Origin: Cycas panzhihuaensis
Taxonomy: Eukaryota; Cycadophyta
Direction of reading: 5' to 3'
DNA length: 64,000 bases
Assembly (NCBI GenBank): GCA_023213395.1
Contig: CM041465.1
Span: forward strand, 170,259,741-170,323,740
Shown here: in pieces, positions 11,882 to 22,849 of the stretch
How the letters are laid out: each line of letters starts with the position of its first letter
Numbering within the stretch: the stretch's first letter is position 1
Translations under genes and position numbers: made by a program
Notes under the pieces: generated by a model
Told to the model about the DNA's origin: nothing
What the model saw: only the letters and a program-made list of their open reading frames with translations
The model's database searches: none

Positions 11882-12099
11882 TGAATCTGCAAATCCAACT
11901 CTAACTCTTTTTAAAGGTTACTAGTTTGTAATACCAAGTTGATCTATGATTGTATCCTAAATCCCAAAGCCCATATTTGTATTAAATAATAATGTTATCA
12001 ACTATAGTTATGTGTTAATATGTGGTAGTTATTAATTCTTCATGTGTTGGTGAGTGGTAAATATAATAGAGAGAAGTGATGCTTTTTAAGAGATACAAC
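11882..12099 (+). repeat. 3' LTR of copia B, left part
   Basis: Begins TGAATCTGCAAATCC after the polypurine tract. It is cut at 12,099 by solo LTR S; the last five bases, ACAAC, are the target duplication and occur again at 15,876-15,880. Confidence 0.75.
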
Positions 12100-13302
12100 T
12101 AGAAGCACACCTCTGGGAAGCCACCATGGATAAGGTGCTCTAAACAAACACTAAGGCTACAAAAAGGCCTAGATACCTCGAAGGAAGGATAGGTCACCCT
12201 CAAAGGGCATTCACATGTTGGAACGCAAGTTCGAGGACTTGTAAATAACACGTTGTCCTTCTCTTCCCTCCAGATACCTTCTGTGGTATGAATTAGGCAA
12301 CAAAGTATCTTCAGGTAGCTAAATAGCCTAGGGAGATCTCTCTTATCCTCATAAGGAGAGAAGAGGGGCTAGACATCCTTTCAAAAAAGGAGGTAACCAA
12401 AGAAGGAGAGGAGTGATGGCAAAACAAGATGCAATTTTAGTAAGCCTACTAAAAGTCTAAAAGTTTGTCAAAAGGGGGGAAGGTTTTGAGTGATGAGTCT
12501 CCAAGAAGGAGAGAATGTTGCAACCATCTAAAGAGGACGTAAGTTGTAATCTCTCCTTGAGTAACAAGAAGAGTGGGATGGTGCAGGTATGCAATGGAAG
12601 GAAGGGTGGAGGAAAGTTGCAAATATCTCATGGTGACTAAGTTATGAAGTCTTCTCGAGTTATCGAAAAGAATGGAATGGTCTTTGAATTTATGAACTCT
12701 ATGTTGTAAGGTACAATTTGGTCTTATTTATGAAAGTTTGAGGTTACATTTTAATATCATTCAAAGATGGTTATTACCAAAGAAATAAAACATGCAAAAG
12801 ACCAAAACAAGTACATATAATCAAACATGCAACTTTTTCCCTTTGTTATTCTCCTCACTCTATTTCACCTCTAAATGAATGCAATGGGGGCTAAAATATA
12901 TGAAGAGGAAAGGAAAAGGTGTAACACAAGGGGTTGCCTTGTATGAGGATGCCTCCTCCTTAGTAGGAGGAGGATTGGCTTCCTTTAGGAAGTGAGGAAT
13001 CTAATGAATGTATGAAATGGTATGCTTTTTCTCTCTTCCCTTTTTAGTATGCAACTAAGGAAACTTTAAAAAAGAATATTTTCCAATTCTTTTTTTTCTT
13101 TTCTTGGTTTTATAAAATGAAGAGAAGTGGAATTGGGGGGAAGGGAGAGGAGGAAGAGTACGTAAAAAAGAGTGTACCTGGTTATGACATTTGGTGTCAT
13201 GTTTCATTATGCCTCTTATTGCCACTCCTAGCAATGCACCTCCATGAATTACCGATGCCTTTATTTTCATCACTTGCTACAAAAGTTGTTAGAGTTGGCT
13301 CA

Positions 13303-13322
13303 GGGGCTTCCTTACCTTCCCC
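13303..13322 (-). promoter_or_regulatory. Conserved LTR 20-mer with splice-donor-like core (S copy)
   Basis: Exact GGGGCTTCCTTACCTTCCCC. On the transcribed (minus) strand it reads GGGGAAGGTAAGGAAGCCCC. The same 20-mer occurs in the other LTRs of the family at the same distance from a TATA-like tract. Confidence 0.7.
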
Positions 13323-13508
13323 TAATGTCTAAATAGGGTTTACTTACCATCCATGATCAAGAAATAATGCAAGAAAGGAATGGAAAGAAAATAGAAACAA
13401 AAACTTGAGATAGGAGGAATGTTATCTTATTGCAATATGTCACTTTGATTCATAAAAGCAATCTCCAACCTGTAGCACAAAAGAAACAAGACTTCCCATA
13501 AGTAAGAC

Positions 13509-14080
<572 letters not shown>

Positions 14081-15880
14081 TGATGTTAGTATGTCAATTT
14101 GTAAACAAAAGTATAAACAAATACAGTGTTGTATGTTTCTTGTCTAATAACGTTTTTGTGTCTGCAACAATCACAACATATGTAAGAGGAGAAGGAAAAG
14201 AGATGTTCCCTCAGGATGGAAGGCTCCTCTAAATGGTGATGAATCCCTATGAGCTACGGGTAGCTCATTTGGCTAGGCGTTGCAAATGAGTACAAGGTCA
14301 CTAAGTATGTATGTAAGCCTCACAATGAACCAAACTCTTAAAACTAGCAATGGAAACATAGGAAAAGTTACCTCAAAGCATGGGGAAGGGAATTACCCAA
14401 GTGAGAGGTGACTTTAGGAGTCAAAACTCTAGCCTATGGACCTATTCACAAGCTCCCTTGTCTTGGTTTGGCTTCCCTATTTCCGTAGGCTAGCAGATTT
14501 GGTGTGTGGAGGGTGAGTAGAGTAGGGAAAAGGAGGGGTTACCTCCTTATTTTAGGTGAGAATAGCATAAAATCAATACAAAGATTAATCTAAATCCTAG
14601 ATCTAGGGTCTCACCTCTAAAAATGGCAAGGTAAAATTCTCCAAAAAAAAAAAAAAGATTCTTACAAAGAAAAATTAGTGAAAATAGATTTACTATATAA
14701 GATTGGTAGATCCAGGTGAAAGGCGAATTTGAAGAAGAGGAAAGCTTCATTTCATGGAAAAGAGGAGGAATTCTTGTGTCATTAGGTTGCTTGAGAGGCT
14801 TTCCTTACTTCCCTTGGCTTTTCCTTGGGTTAGTTACCCTCTTGCTGTGGAAGAAACCTATAAATTTTGTGTGTAGGAAGAATGGAAGAGAGTTAGAAAA
14901 GAGAAATTGAGAGGAGAGCTTGAAGAGAGTTTTTCTTTGGCAAAAAAATGATGATTCTTGATTGATTCCTGCCCTAAATGAATTCAAATTTTGGTTTTTG
15001 TTTATTTGGGGAGGCCTTAGGGTAATTGGAGCCTAATCTAGGTGAGACCCGAGGTAAGATAGTGTGTCGTCTAGTCGTAATTACCATAACTAGCCATTTC
15101 TAGCTATGGCTAACTATATAACAGTCATACTATGAACTTATTTATGACACTGCTAATATATTAATGGTACCACTAAGATACTAATAGTGTGCAATAATCA
15201 GAGCGGGATAGCTAGAAATGGCTGCGGGGTAGTGGCAGGAATATAAAATAATAAAATAAAATGGTAAGACGAGTGGAGCAATCGCTAACAGAAGTATAGA
15301 ATTCCTCCTTAGAGGTATATACACTAGCCTAGGGTAGCCTATATCCTAACAACTAACAAAATGAGTGATAAAGACATCCAATGGGGTCAGAACCTCATGA
15401 AGATGGTGACAATCAAGATGCCAGAGTGTAGGTGGAGGCCAATCAGCAGATCCAAATGGGATACATGGAGAAAATCTCATAACGCAGAAGCAATGGGGTG
15501 TACCTACCCACTAAAACTCTCAATAAGCTACCCTAGATGAATCAAGGGATAGGTAAGGTAGAGAGAAGGAGGGGAAGATAGAATGAAGTAGATCAAGATG
15601 CACATAAATCGAGCTATAAAGGCCCATAAGTACCTATAATTGGGAGGGAGATCACCTGGGAGCTATCATCCCATTAGACCAGAGTCCTAGTCATCATAGG
15701 CAGAATGTCATGTACAAGCAAGCTAATCAAGCAAACCAATCAAGCACTCAAGCAACCATAAAAACATCATATACTACAATGACTATAAGAATATGATAGA
15801 GTGTAATAGATAGGATACATACATGATCATACATGTGCGATGGTGTCCCAATCTATTCCCAGTGGTTGGGAAACAACAAC

Positions 15881-16037
15881 CTTTAAGAAGAGTCTCAAAC
15901 TTGTTCAAAGATCATAGCTATTAACTAAACATACACTTTGGAGTCCTATAAAAGGGATCCTATGTAGGGTTGGTAAATCATCAAATCAATTTTCAAACCA
16001 TCCAATGATGTAAAATGTAGCATTAGCATTTCCAACA
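15881..16037 (+). repeat. 3' LTR of copia B, right part
   Basis: Sequence resuming after solo LTR S. The end is inferred from TTTCCAACA at 16,029-16,037; joined to the left part it gives an LTR of about 375 bp. The 5' LTR is not in the window, so the end cannot be checked by alignment. The next 155 bases show nothing recognisable. Confidence 0.45.
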
Positions 16038-16192
16038 AATCATCGATATTATGAGTGTGGGTTTTCTTTCTTGAATGTATTTTTCCCACCTCTCCCTTTC
16101 CTATTTTTTCCTTTTCTTTTCAAAATTTTCATGTTGTCTTATAGGAGGGCAAACTTAATGCTTAAAACTTTCAATAACACAATCAACAAAAG

Positions 16193-16379
16193 TGTTAAAA
16201 TGTAATGCTTTAGCAAATGTATTAAGAATCATAATAACTCATTATATATACAAATGACAAGTGTCTGACATGTATTAATTAGACACATAATGGTTACACC
16301 TACCTAATGTATGTTTAAGAGAGACATCTCTCCTTCATTAATGCATTGAATTCTTCTTCATTAAAGTAAGATTTTAACA
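16193..16379 (+). repeat. 5' LTR of copia D (187 bp)
   Basis: Begins TGTTAAAATG and ends GATTTTAACA, giving a perfect 9-bp terminal inverted repeat (TGTTAAAAT/ATTTTAACA). The primer-binding site follows at once. It is very short for a copia LTR. Confidence 0.75.
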
Positions 16380-16391
16380 TGATATTAGAGC
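16380..16391 (+). other. Primer-binding site of copia D
   Basis: TGATATTAGAGC, two changes (both G/C to A/T) from the initiator-Met tRNA site TGGTATCAGAGC, abutting the LTR. The leader from 16,392 to 17,082 has no recognisable feature. Confidence 0.8.
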
Positions 16392-17082
16392 AAGGCTTCA
16401 CTAGTCATCTGATAAAATTATGAGGAGAAGGTTTTCTTTCAAGAAAACTAAATATAAAATTAATAAATGGTTAATAAAGATAATTGAAGTCCTTTGTATA
16501 TAAAATAAGCCAGAGTATGAACCTGTATAGACCAATATGAATAGGTACATATGTGACATTTTTGAAGTTGTCACATTGACTTGAAATTTGACCAGAGTGT
16601 TCATCTCCCTAAGTCTGTCTTTTCTCATAATTGGCTTAAAGTCATTCAAAGAGTTTTTTAAGGGCAAAAGGTTATTTTTGTACCTATGTAGGTTTAAAGA
16701 AGAAAGTACTTATATGATAGTTTTTTGCCTGAAATTGGGCAACACTAGTTGTAAAATCTCTATTTCCTCAATACAATTCAATTAATGTATATTTTGTGGA
16801 GTTTGATTTGGGATTTTTTAAGAATCAAGTAATTTTTTTAAAAACCCTGGCCACCCAATCTAGTCTTTCAAGGCTATTTTCTCTCAAACCTATTAAGATC
16901 TTAAAAAAAAAATTATATATTTAGACTTTAGCAAAAAGATCTTCAATTTGATATATTTTTTGTTCTCATCTATATAACTTAATTTTTGTATGAAAATTTA
17001 TATAAAATTTTGTATAATCATACAATCAAGTTCTTTTCTATTCAATACTTACTCTAGATATTGTATTTACATCCAATTCAAT

Positions 17083-17990
17083 ATGGCCTCCTCAATTCTG
17101 GCACTTAGTGACCAAGATAAGTTGATAGAGAACAATTATCATATATGGAAAATTAAAATAGAAACCATGCTACAAATAAAGAATGTATAGAACCTAGCAA
17201 TAAGGATGGAAAGAAAATTAAAACTACTAGTGATGCATTGAACAACTAGGAAGAAAGAGGTAAAATAACATTAAAATTATCAATTTCTAACTCCCTTCTT
17301 ATTTATGTTGAAAAATTAAATTCATTTCCTAAAATATGGAAAGTTTTTAAAAATTTATATGGTTAAAAGAATTCAACTAGAATAATTTCTCTTAAGGAAT
17401 AATTTTTTAAATTATACATGAAGGAAATATAAATTATGTTAGAATTCATCCATAAGGTCACCTCAGTCAGAAATAATCTCTTAAGTGTAAGGGCAAACAT
17501 ATTAGAATATGAAATTCTTGAGATGATTGTAAGCAAGCTTGAAAAGACTTTTGATATCATGATCAATACAATCATAAATGATGATCAAATTGTAACTATG
17601 TTTCTTGATAACTTACTAGGGTTGCTCTTAAGGCATGAACAAAGAAATAAATGATATAAAGAAGGGTCAAAAATAGAAGATGCATTCTTGACCAAATTCA
17701 ACTTAGGCCTGAGAGGAAAGGGACAAGCTCATGGACATGCATGCATCCTTGACACTAGAAGTTAATCACATGGACAAGGACATGAGAGGAGAGGATGAGG
17801 ATATTCAATCCCTCTCTAGAATATCAAAGTATGTTTCAACTATGAGAAGCTAGACCACTTTTCTAGCAACTGCAAGTTCTTTGACATTTATTATTATTGT
17901 AGAAAACTTGGACACTATCCATACAAGTGTCCATAAAGGAGAGTAGAGATCCTAAAAGGGAAGAGACTAACTGACAACCATAGTAAAGAA
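17083..17990 (+). pseudogene. Copia D gag
   Basis: The frame begins MASSILALSDQDKLIENNYH and continues IWKIKIETML, a typical copia gag N terminus. A central stretch reads FIHKVTSVRNNLLSVRANIL and LEKTFDIMINTIIND, as in UBN2-type gag proteins. Two zinc knuckles near 17,835-17,935 read CFNYEKLDHFSSNC (one Cys is Tyr) and YCRKLGHYPYKC. In-frame stops and a frame change around 17,640-17,700 break it. The start was chosen at the ATG with gag-like sequence directly after it. Confidence 0.85.
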
Positions 17991-18049
17991 TAGATTGATC
18001 CTAATGAAGATAAAGAAGAAACAACCTTTGTAGTCATATTAACAGTAAG

Positions 18050-18340
18050 TCTCAAAGACAAGGAAGTATGGTATATTGATTCTAATGCTTTCAGACATAT
18101 GACCAGATGAAAGTATTGATTAGAAACACTTAAACTTTATAAACACTCAAACTTTATTCTCCTAAAAAATTAGTTGAATTATAACATAAATATCCTCTTG
18201 AAATCAAAGGTGTTGGCACCATAACTATTGAAGTAAATAGCACTATTCAAAATATTTGAAATGTGTTATTTGTACTAGGCCTTAAAGAGAATTTTTTGTC
18301 TATTTCCCAGCTCTAAAAAAAAGTTGGTGACTATCTTTGA
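18050..18340 (+). pseudogene. Copia D protease
   Basis: EVWYIDSNAFRHMTR near 18,066 is the copia protease motif with Asp kept and the next Gly changed to Asn. Further on FVLGLKENFLSI matches the end of the domain (family: LYVPGLKKNLLSV). Several frame changes. Confidence 0.8.
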
Positions 18341-18479
18341 TGTAAAAGGCTATTGCCATATTCTGGACATGAAAAAGGGCAGCATTAAAATTTCCAAATG
18401 AATTGAAGGCAATGATCCATACAAGTTACTTTCTAATCCTATTATTAACAAGGTTGTAAAAGTATATGTTGTTGAAAAT

Positions 18480-19350
18480 GTTAATAATAACAAGCTATGG
18501 CATTTGAAGTATGAACATATCTCCTCATATAGGTTGGAAATGTTATGAAAATATGGAATGGTGACTAGACTTACTACTATTTCATTTCAACCACTAACAT
18601 GTAATGGTTGTTTTCTTGAAAAACAACATCATTTTCCTTTTAAAATTAGTGAATGGAGAGCAAAAGATAAATTAGAATTAATTCACACATATTTGTGTGG
18701 GTCAATTACTCTATGTTCCATAAATAGAGCTAGGTACTTTATTACCTTCATTGATGATTTTTCTAAGAAAGTATGGATTTATTTTTTATACAGTAAATTT
18801 TAAGTTTTTGAAAAATTCAAAGAATTCAAGGAAGAAGTTAAAGTAGAATGCAGTAACAAAATAAAGTGCATCAAGTCAGATGGAGGTGGAGAATATATTT
18901 CAAAGGATTTTCTAAATTTTTTGTAGATATCATGGAATACGAAGATAGTTTACAACTATATATACACCATAATCTAATGGCATAGTAGAACACAAAAATA
19001 GAACAATCATGGAAATGGCAAGTAACATGATTCAAGTTAGGTAAATCTCAAAGACCTATTGGGCAAAAGTGGCAAACACAATAGCATACTTAATAAATCA
19101 AAGTCCAACACAAGCCTTAAATCAAATCACACTAGAGAAAGCTTGGATAGGATATAAGATAGATGTGAGTAATTTAATTTTTTTTTATGTTCAATATTTG
19201 TTCACATTCCAGATAATAAAAGAACAAAGCTTGACTGCAAAAGTATTGAATGCATAATGATAAGATATAGGAAAAATCCTAAGGGCTGTAAATATATATA
19301 TCCAAAGATAAATAAGATCTATATAAGTAGAGATGTTGTATTTAATGAAG
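18480..19350 (+). pseudogene. Copia D integrase
   Basis: The pre-integrase segment NNKLWHLKYEHISSYRLEML leads to CNGCFLEKQHHFPF (the CxxC of the zinc-binding domain). The core shows ELIHTYLCG (first Asp to Tyr), RYFITFIDDFSKKVWIYFLY, CIKSDGGGEYISKDF (second Asp kept) and, shifted in frame, the remnant expected around the catalytic Glu. The C-terminal part reads ANTIAYLINQSPTQALNQIT. From 19,350 to about 19,660 an acidic linker follows that normally precedes RT, which is absent. Confidence 0.87.
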
Positions 19351-19664
19351 ATGATATAGTAAAAGTCCACTTTCATACGAAGAAATTAAGGAACCACCCA
19401 AGTTAATTCCTCCAAAAGAATTTTCACTTGAAATTTTTTCAAGAGTTACTTTAGAAGATATAGGAACTAATGAGACTGAGGATTCAGAGAGGGCTACGGA
19501 GCCAGACAGGGCACTCTCACCAGTCATTGAAGAAAGGAAGACAATACCAAGAAAAGATACCAAAATGGTATCTCAAGACTATTGAAGAATCCAAAGGAGA
19601 TGTGTTTTCACATCGAACTAGAAGTCAAAAGAACTAGGTAGCATTCAACAATATAGAACCACAA

Positions 19665-20904
19665 TCTTATTGAAGATATGTTTAACACTATCATGGTCAA
19701 TATAAAGCTTGAGGATTCTTCCCAAAAAGTAGTGCTTCCACACTTTAAATGCATGCATCACTATTCCAAGTTCTAGATCATTAATAGGATAGTTCCTTTC
19801 ATAATATTTTAGCTTCCTTGATTCGTAAGAGATTACCTTTCTACCTTGCATCAGTACTAGACCAAGTCCCTTGATGTCTATATTAATGTAAACCATAAAA
19901 CAAGAACTTGAGTTGGGTACAACAAGGTCTGGAGTGTTGGTAAGTAATTCTTTAATAGCTAGAAACACTCATCACATAATTCTATCCATAAGAATCTAGT
20001 TCCTTTCTTTTGTAGTGAGGTAATAAGGTCTACAATTCTGAAAAAAAAAATCCCACGTACCTCCTATAGTACCCTATGAGACCCATGAAGCTTCTCACCT
20101 CTTATACATTTCTAAACGATGGCTACTCCATAATCACCTTTATCATTCCCAAATCAACAAATATTCTAGCTTTAGAAATTACATATCCCAGATAATATAC
20201 TTCTCCCTTATAGAGCTCACACATTGAATTTAGGGTACAACTTATGTTCTTAAAGCAATTATAACACAATGCATAGATGTTCTTTGTGTTCGTCCTAGGA
20301 CTTTAAATAAATTAATATCTCATCAATAAATAAAATGACAAACTTTTCTAAGTATTATATAAACACTTTGATCATCAAATACATAAACATTACAAGAGTG
20401 TTCGTTAAGCCAAATGGCATTACTAAGAGTTTGTAGTGTCTATATCTTGTCATGAAATCAATTTTCAAGGCATCCTCCTCCTTTATTCTAATCTAGTAAT
20501 AACCTAACCTCATATTGATCTTAGTAAACATCTTATAACCTTTCATTTGATCAAATAAATCATCATCTCTAAGAAGAAGATATTTATTTATTATTGTAGA
20601 TTTATTTAGTTGCCAATAATTTATAAATAGTTGTAGAGTTCCACCCTTCTTCTTAATAAAGAAAATTGAGGCTCCCTAAGATGAGACACTTACCCTAATA
20701 AAGCCTTTATCTATAAAATATTGTAGTTGCATCTTTAATTTAACCAGTTTTAAAGTGCCCAAATGATAAAGTACTTTTGAGATTGGTGTTGGCCCTAGCA
20801 CAAGTTCAATGGTATAATCAACATCTCGTTTAATAGGTAACCCCGGTAATTCATTTGGGAATATATCCTTAAATTCCTACACTTTCAGAAGGTCTTCAAG
20901 ATTT
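19665..20904 (-). pseudogene. Gypsy element G: linker, RT and RNase H
   Basis: Read on the minus strand from 20,904: EPNLEDLLKVQEFKDIFPNE, the linker before RT, then [62 protein letters not shown] (catalytic FIDD reads FIDE), and IRSFMGL-like thumb sequence. RNase H follows: FMVYINIDIKGLGLVLMQGR (the first Asp of YSDAS is lost), VISYESRKLKYYERNYPIND, KVWKHYFLGR, YIDHDSVKHIF. It stops at about 19,665 against copia D; integrase and the 3' LTR are missing. This is a chromovirus-like Ty3/gypsy pol. The upstream half is at 52,031-52,790. Confidence 0.93.
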
Positions 20905-20909
20905 GGTTC

Positions 20910-22849
20910 TAGAATCACATCTATGGGATGGTTACTATACTTAGTAGGGGCTAAGGTGGTCAATGACCAATACAGGAATGTGAATAGGATCCTACAAGTG
21001 GAAGAGAACACCACACAGGGCGTCTGTGCACCAGAGTGTGAGTTCGAGACCCACAAATGATGCCTAACTTCCTTGGAGTATATTTCACTTTTAGTCTCGA
21101 GGGGCAAGATACACATAAGGGTATCTCAGGTAGCCCCAAAGGATGAGGTCCTCCCACCCTTGGATGGCCAAAAGGGAGAAGGAGAGACCCACAAAAGGGG
21201 GTTCCTATGGCGAAGGAATGCAGGACAAAATACAATAGGTAAAAGGATGCGAGATGAGCTCAAATAGGCCTCCTTAGGCTAATTAACCTAAGGTGGATCT
21301 AAACGAAAGAAGTAACGATGAAAGGAAGGTCCTTCTCCCTATGTAAGCTAAGGGGGATCAGGCCCCAGTAAGGACAGTGGAAGTTATACATGTTGGTTGG
21401 GTGTGTGATGTGTAGGGGAGAGACGACAAAAGGTGATGTCGTGTGTATCCATAAAAGAGATCTAAAACTATACTCCCTCTATCTCTTTTCCTTTTACTAA
21501 CAAAAGACAAAGAAAAAAAAGAAAAGAAAGCATTTAATGCCCACTCAAGCATGCATACTAAGATGACATCTAACTGAGGGATGCTTGCAATTTATGTAAA
21601 GAAAAAAGGGGGAGATGTGATTCCTACTATGTCCTTCTTCCTATAAAGGCAAGCATGTAGCATACATATATAAGATGAATACAAATAAATTGGTTTATTA
21701 CCCTTTTTCCTTTATGTGACCTATTATGCAAAAAAAGGATGCCTAATAACAACACAAAAGGAAATAGGTGGAGGAAGGGATATGATGCATACCGAGAAAG
21801 TAACATGGCTGATAGAAGAGATTCACTCATCTACCACGTACACCCTCCCGTCCTTAGTCAATGCATAGTCTTAGTTGGAACAGGAGTGGAGTGGGGCTTC
21901 CTTACCTTCCCCATATAAAGGAAAAAAAACAAAATGGAGAAAGCAAAGAGAACAAAAGACCATGCAAGAAAGCGGAAAACAAAGGAAGGAAAAAGAGCAA
22001 AGGGCTTACCCAGATTGGTGTGTTCTTTCCCTTCAAAAACACTACCATAAAACCTACAATCACAAAGTTTTTTGCACCACCAAATAGGGATTCCAATAAG
22101 CAAGACCAATATATGCAACCAGGTAAAGAACAAGTGCTAAAAATATATTATTTAAAGTTAGTTAATCTACTATAGTAAACAAGTCTATGAATCTCTAGAG
22201 AGTACGCCAACACATGTCAAGAAAGAGGAGGTTAGCCTTAGAATGGCTAACCCTCCCACCAATGCACCTCTATCCTGCCCTAAGGCACAAGGAACAATAG
22301 CTCAAGACAATCTATAGATAGTATATAATAGAAAGAATAGATGTTGTGAGGTTATGCGGATGTCACCTATGTTACAAATGTGTTACATACAGCAAGTTGC
22401 AACGTTGTGTGTAGCAAACCAAAGAATGGATATTAGGTATGGTTTGGGGCTAAAAGAGATGCCTAAAATGAAGTGTATAGGCCTGAGATTAGCATAGCAA
22501 GGGTTGCACATGCTGAAACCTAGGGAAGACCCACTCTCAAAGCCTCCTGGATGGCCCAAGAGAGGCACAGATGAAGGAGAGGAAGGAGGAGAAGGGGTTT
22601 ACCCTTGGGAAGCAGGCTTAGAGGGTACAAATCTCACCTTGCTTCCTTCTACTCACACCTTATGGATCCTCTCCCATAACCTTCTTAAAGAAAACTAGGG
22701 GAGGTTGAGAGGTGAATAGGGTACAAGAGGCAATAGATGGAAACAATAGTCTTTCATACAACAAAACTCAAAGGAATAATTTATATGTTCAAAGGATTCA
22801 CATTTGCAAAGTAAAACTCGAAGTGGAAGGTGGAAAAAGGTGTGGGATC
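20910..22849 (-). repeat. N2 left (3') LTR, part A
   Basis: Starts TAGAATCACATCTATGGGAT (TG of the LTR end decayed to TA) and aligns throughout with 46,313-48,254. The last shared bases are GGTGTGGGAT, where N1 is inserted. It contains the 20-mer at 21,893-21,912 and a short TA tract (22,108-22,115). Several open frames on both strands (for example 21,861-22,175) are not supported as genes. A tRNA T-arm-like GTTCGAGACC lies near 21,024. Confidence 0.88.
21893..21912 (-). promoter_or_regulatory. Conserved LTR 20-mer (N2 left copy)
   Basis: Exact GGGGCTTCCTTACCTTCCCC. On the transcribed strand it holds GGTAAG. The TA tract AATATATG (22,108-22,115) lies 196 bp to the right, i.e. upstream for minus-strand transcription, consistent with a TATA box. 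Confidence 0.65.

Larger units (their letters stand above)
16193..19660 (+). mobile_element. Copia element D, 3'-truncated
   Basis: A 5' LTR, primer site, gag, protease and integrase are present in plus orientation. RT, RNase H and the 3' LTR are missing: at about 19,660 the sequence passes directly into the RNase H of gypsy element G on the other strand, with no LTR at the junction. That is a deletion or rearrangement breakpoint rather than a simple insertion. Confidence 0.85.

Noticed and set aside
14251-14280. tRNA- or SINE-like A-box (GGTAGCTCATTTGGCTAGG)
   Set aside because: No B-box at the proper distance, no cloverleaf, no poly-A tail or target duplication; it is inside solo LTR S.
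21015-21050. B-box/T-arm-like GTGAGTTCGAGACCCAC in the N2 LTR
   Set aside because: No matching A-box or acceptor stem; the second LTR copy (46,440-46,465) has lost the motif. Part of the LTR rather than a tRNA gene.
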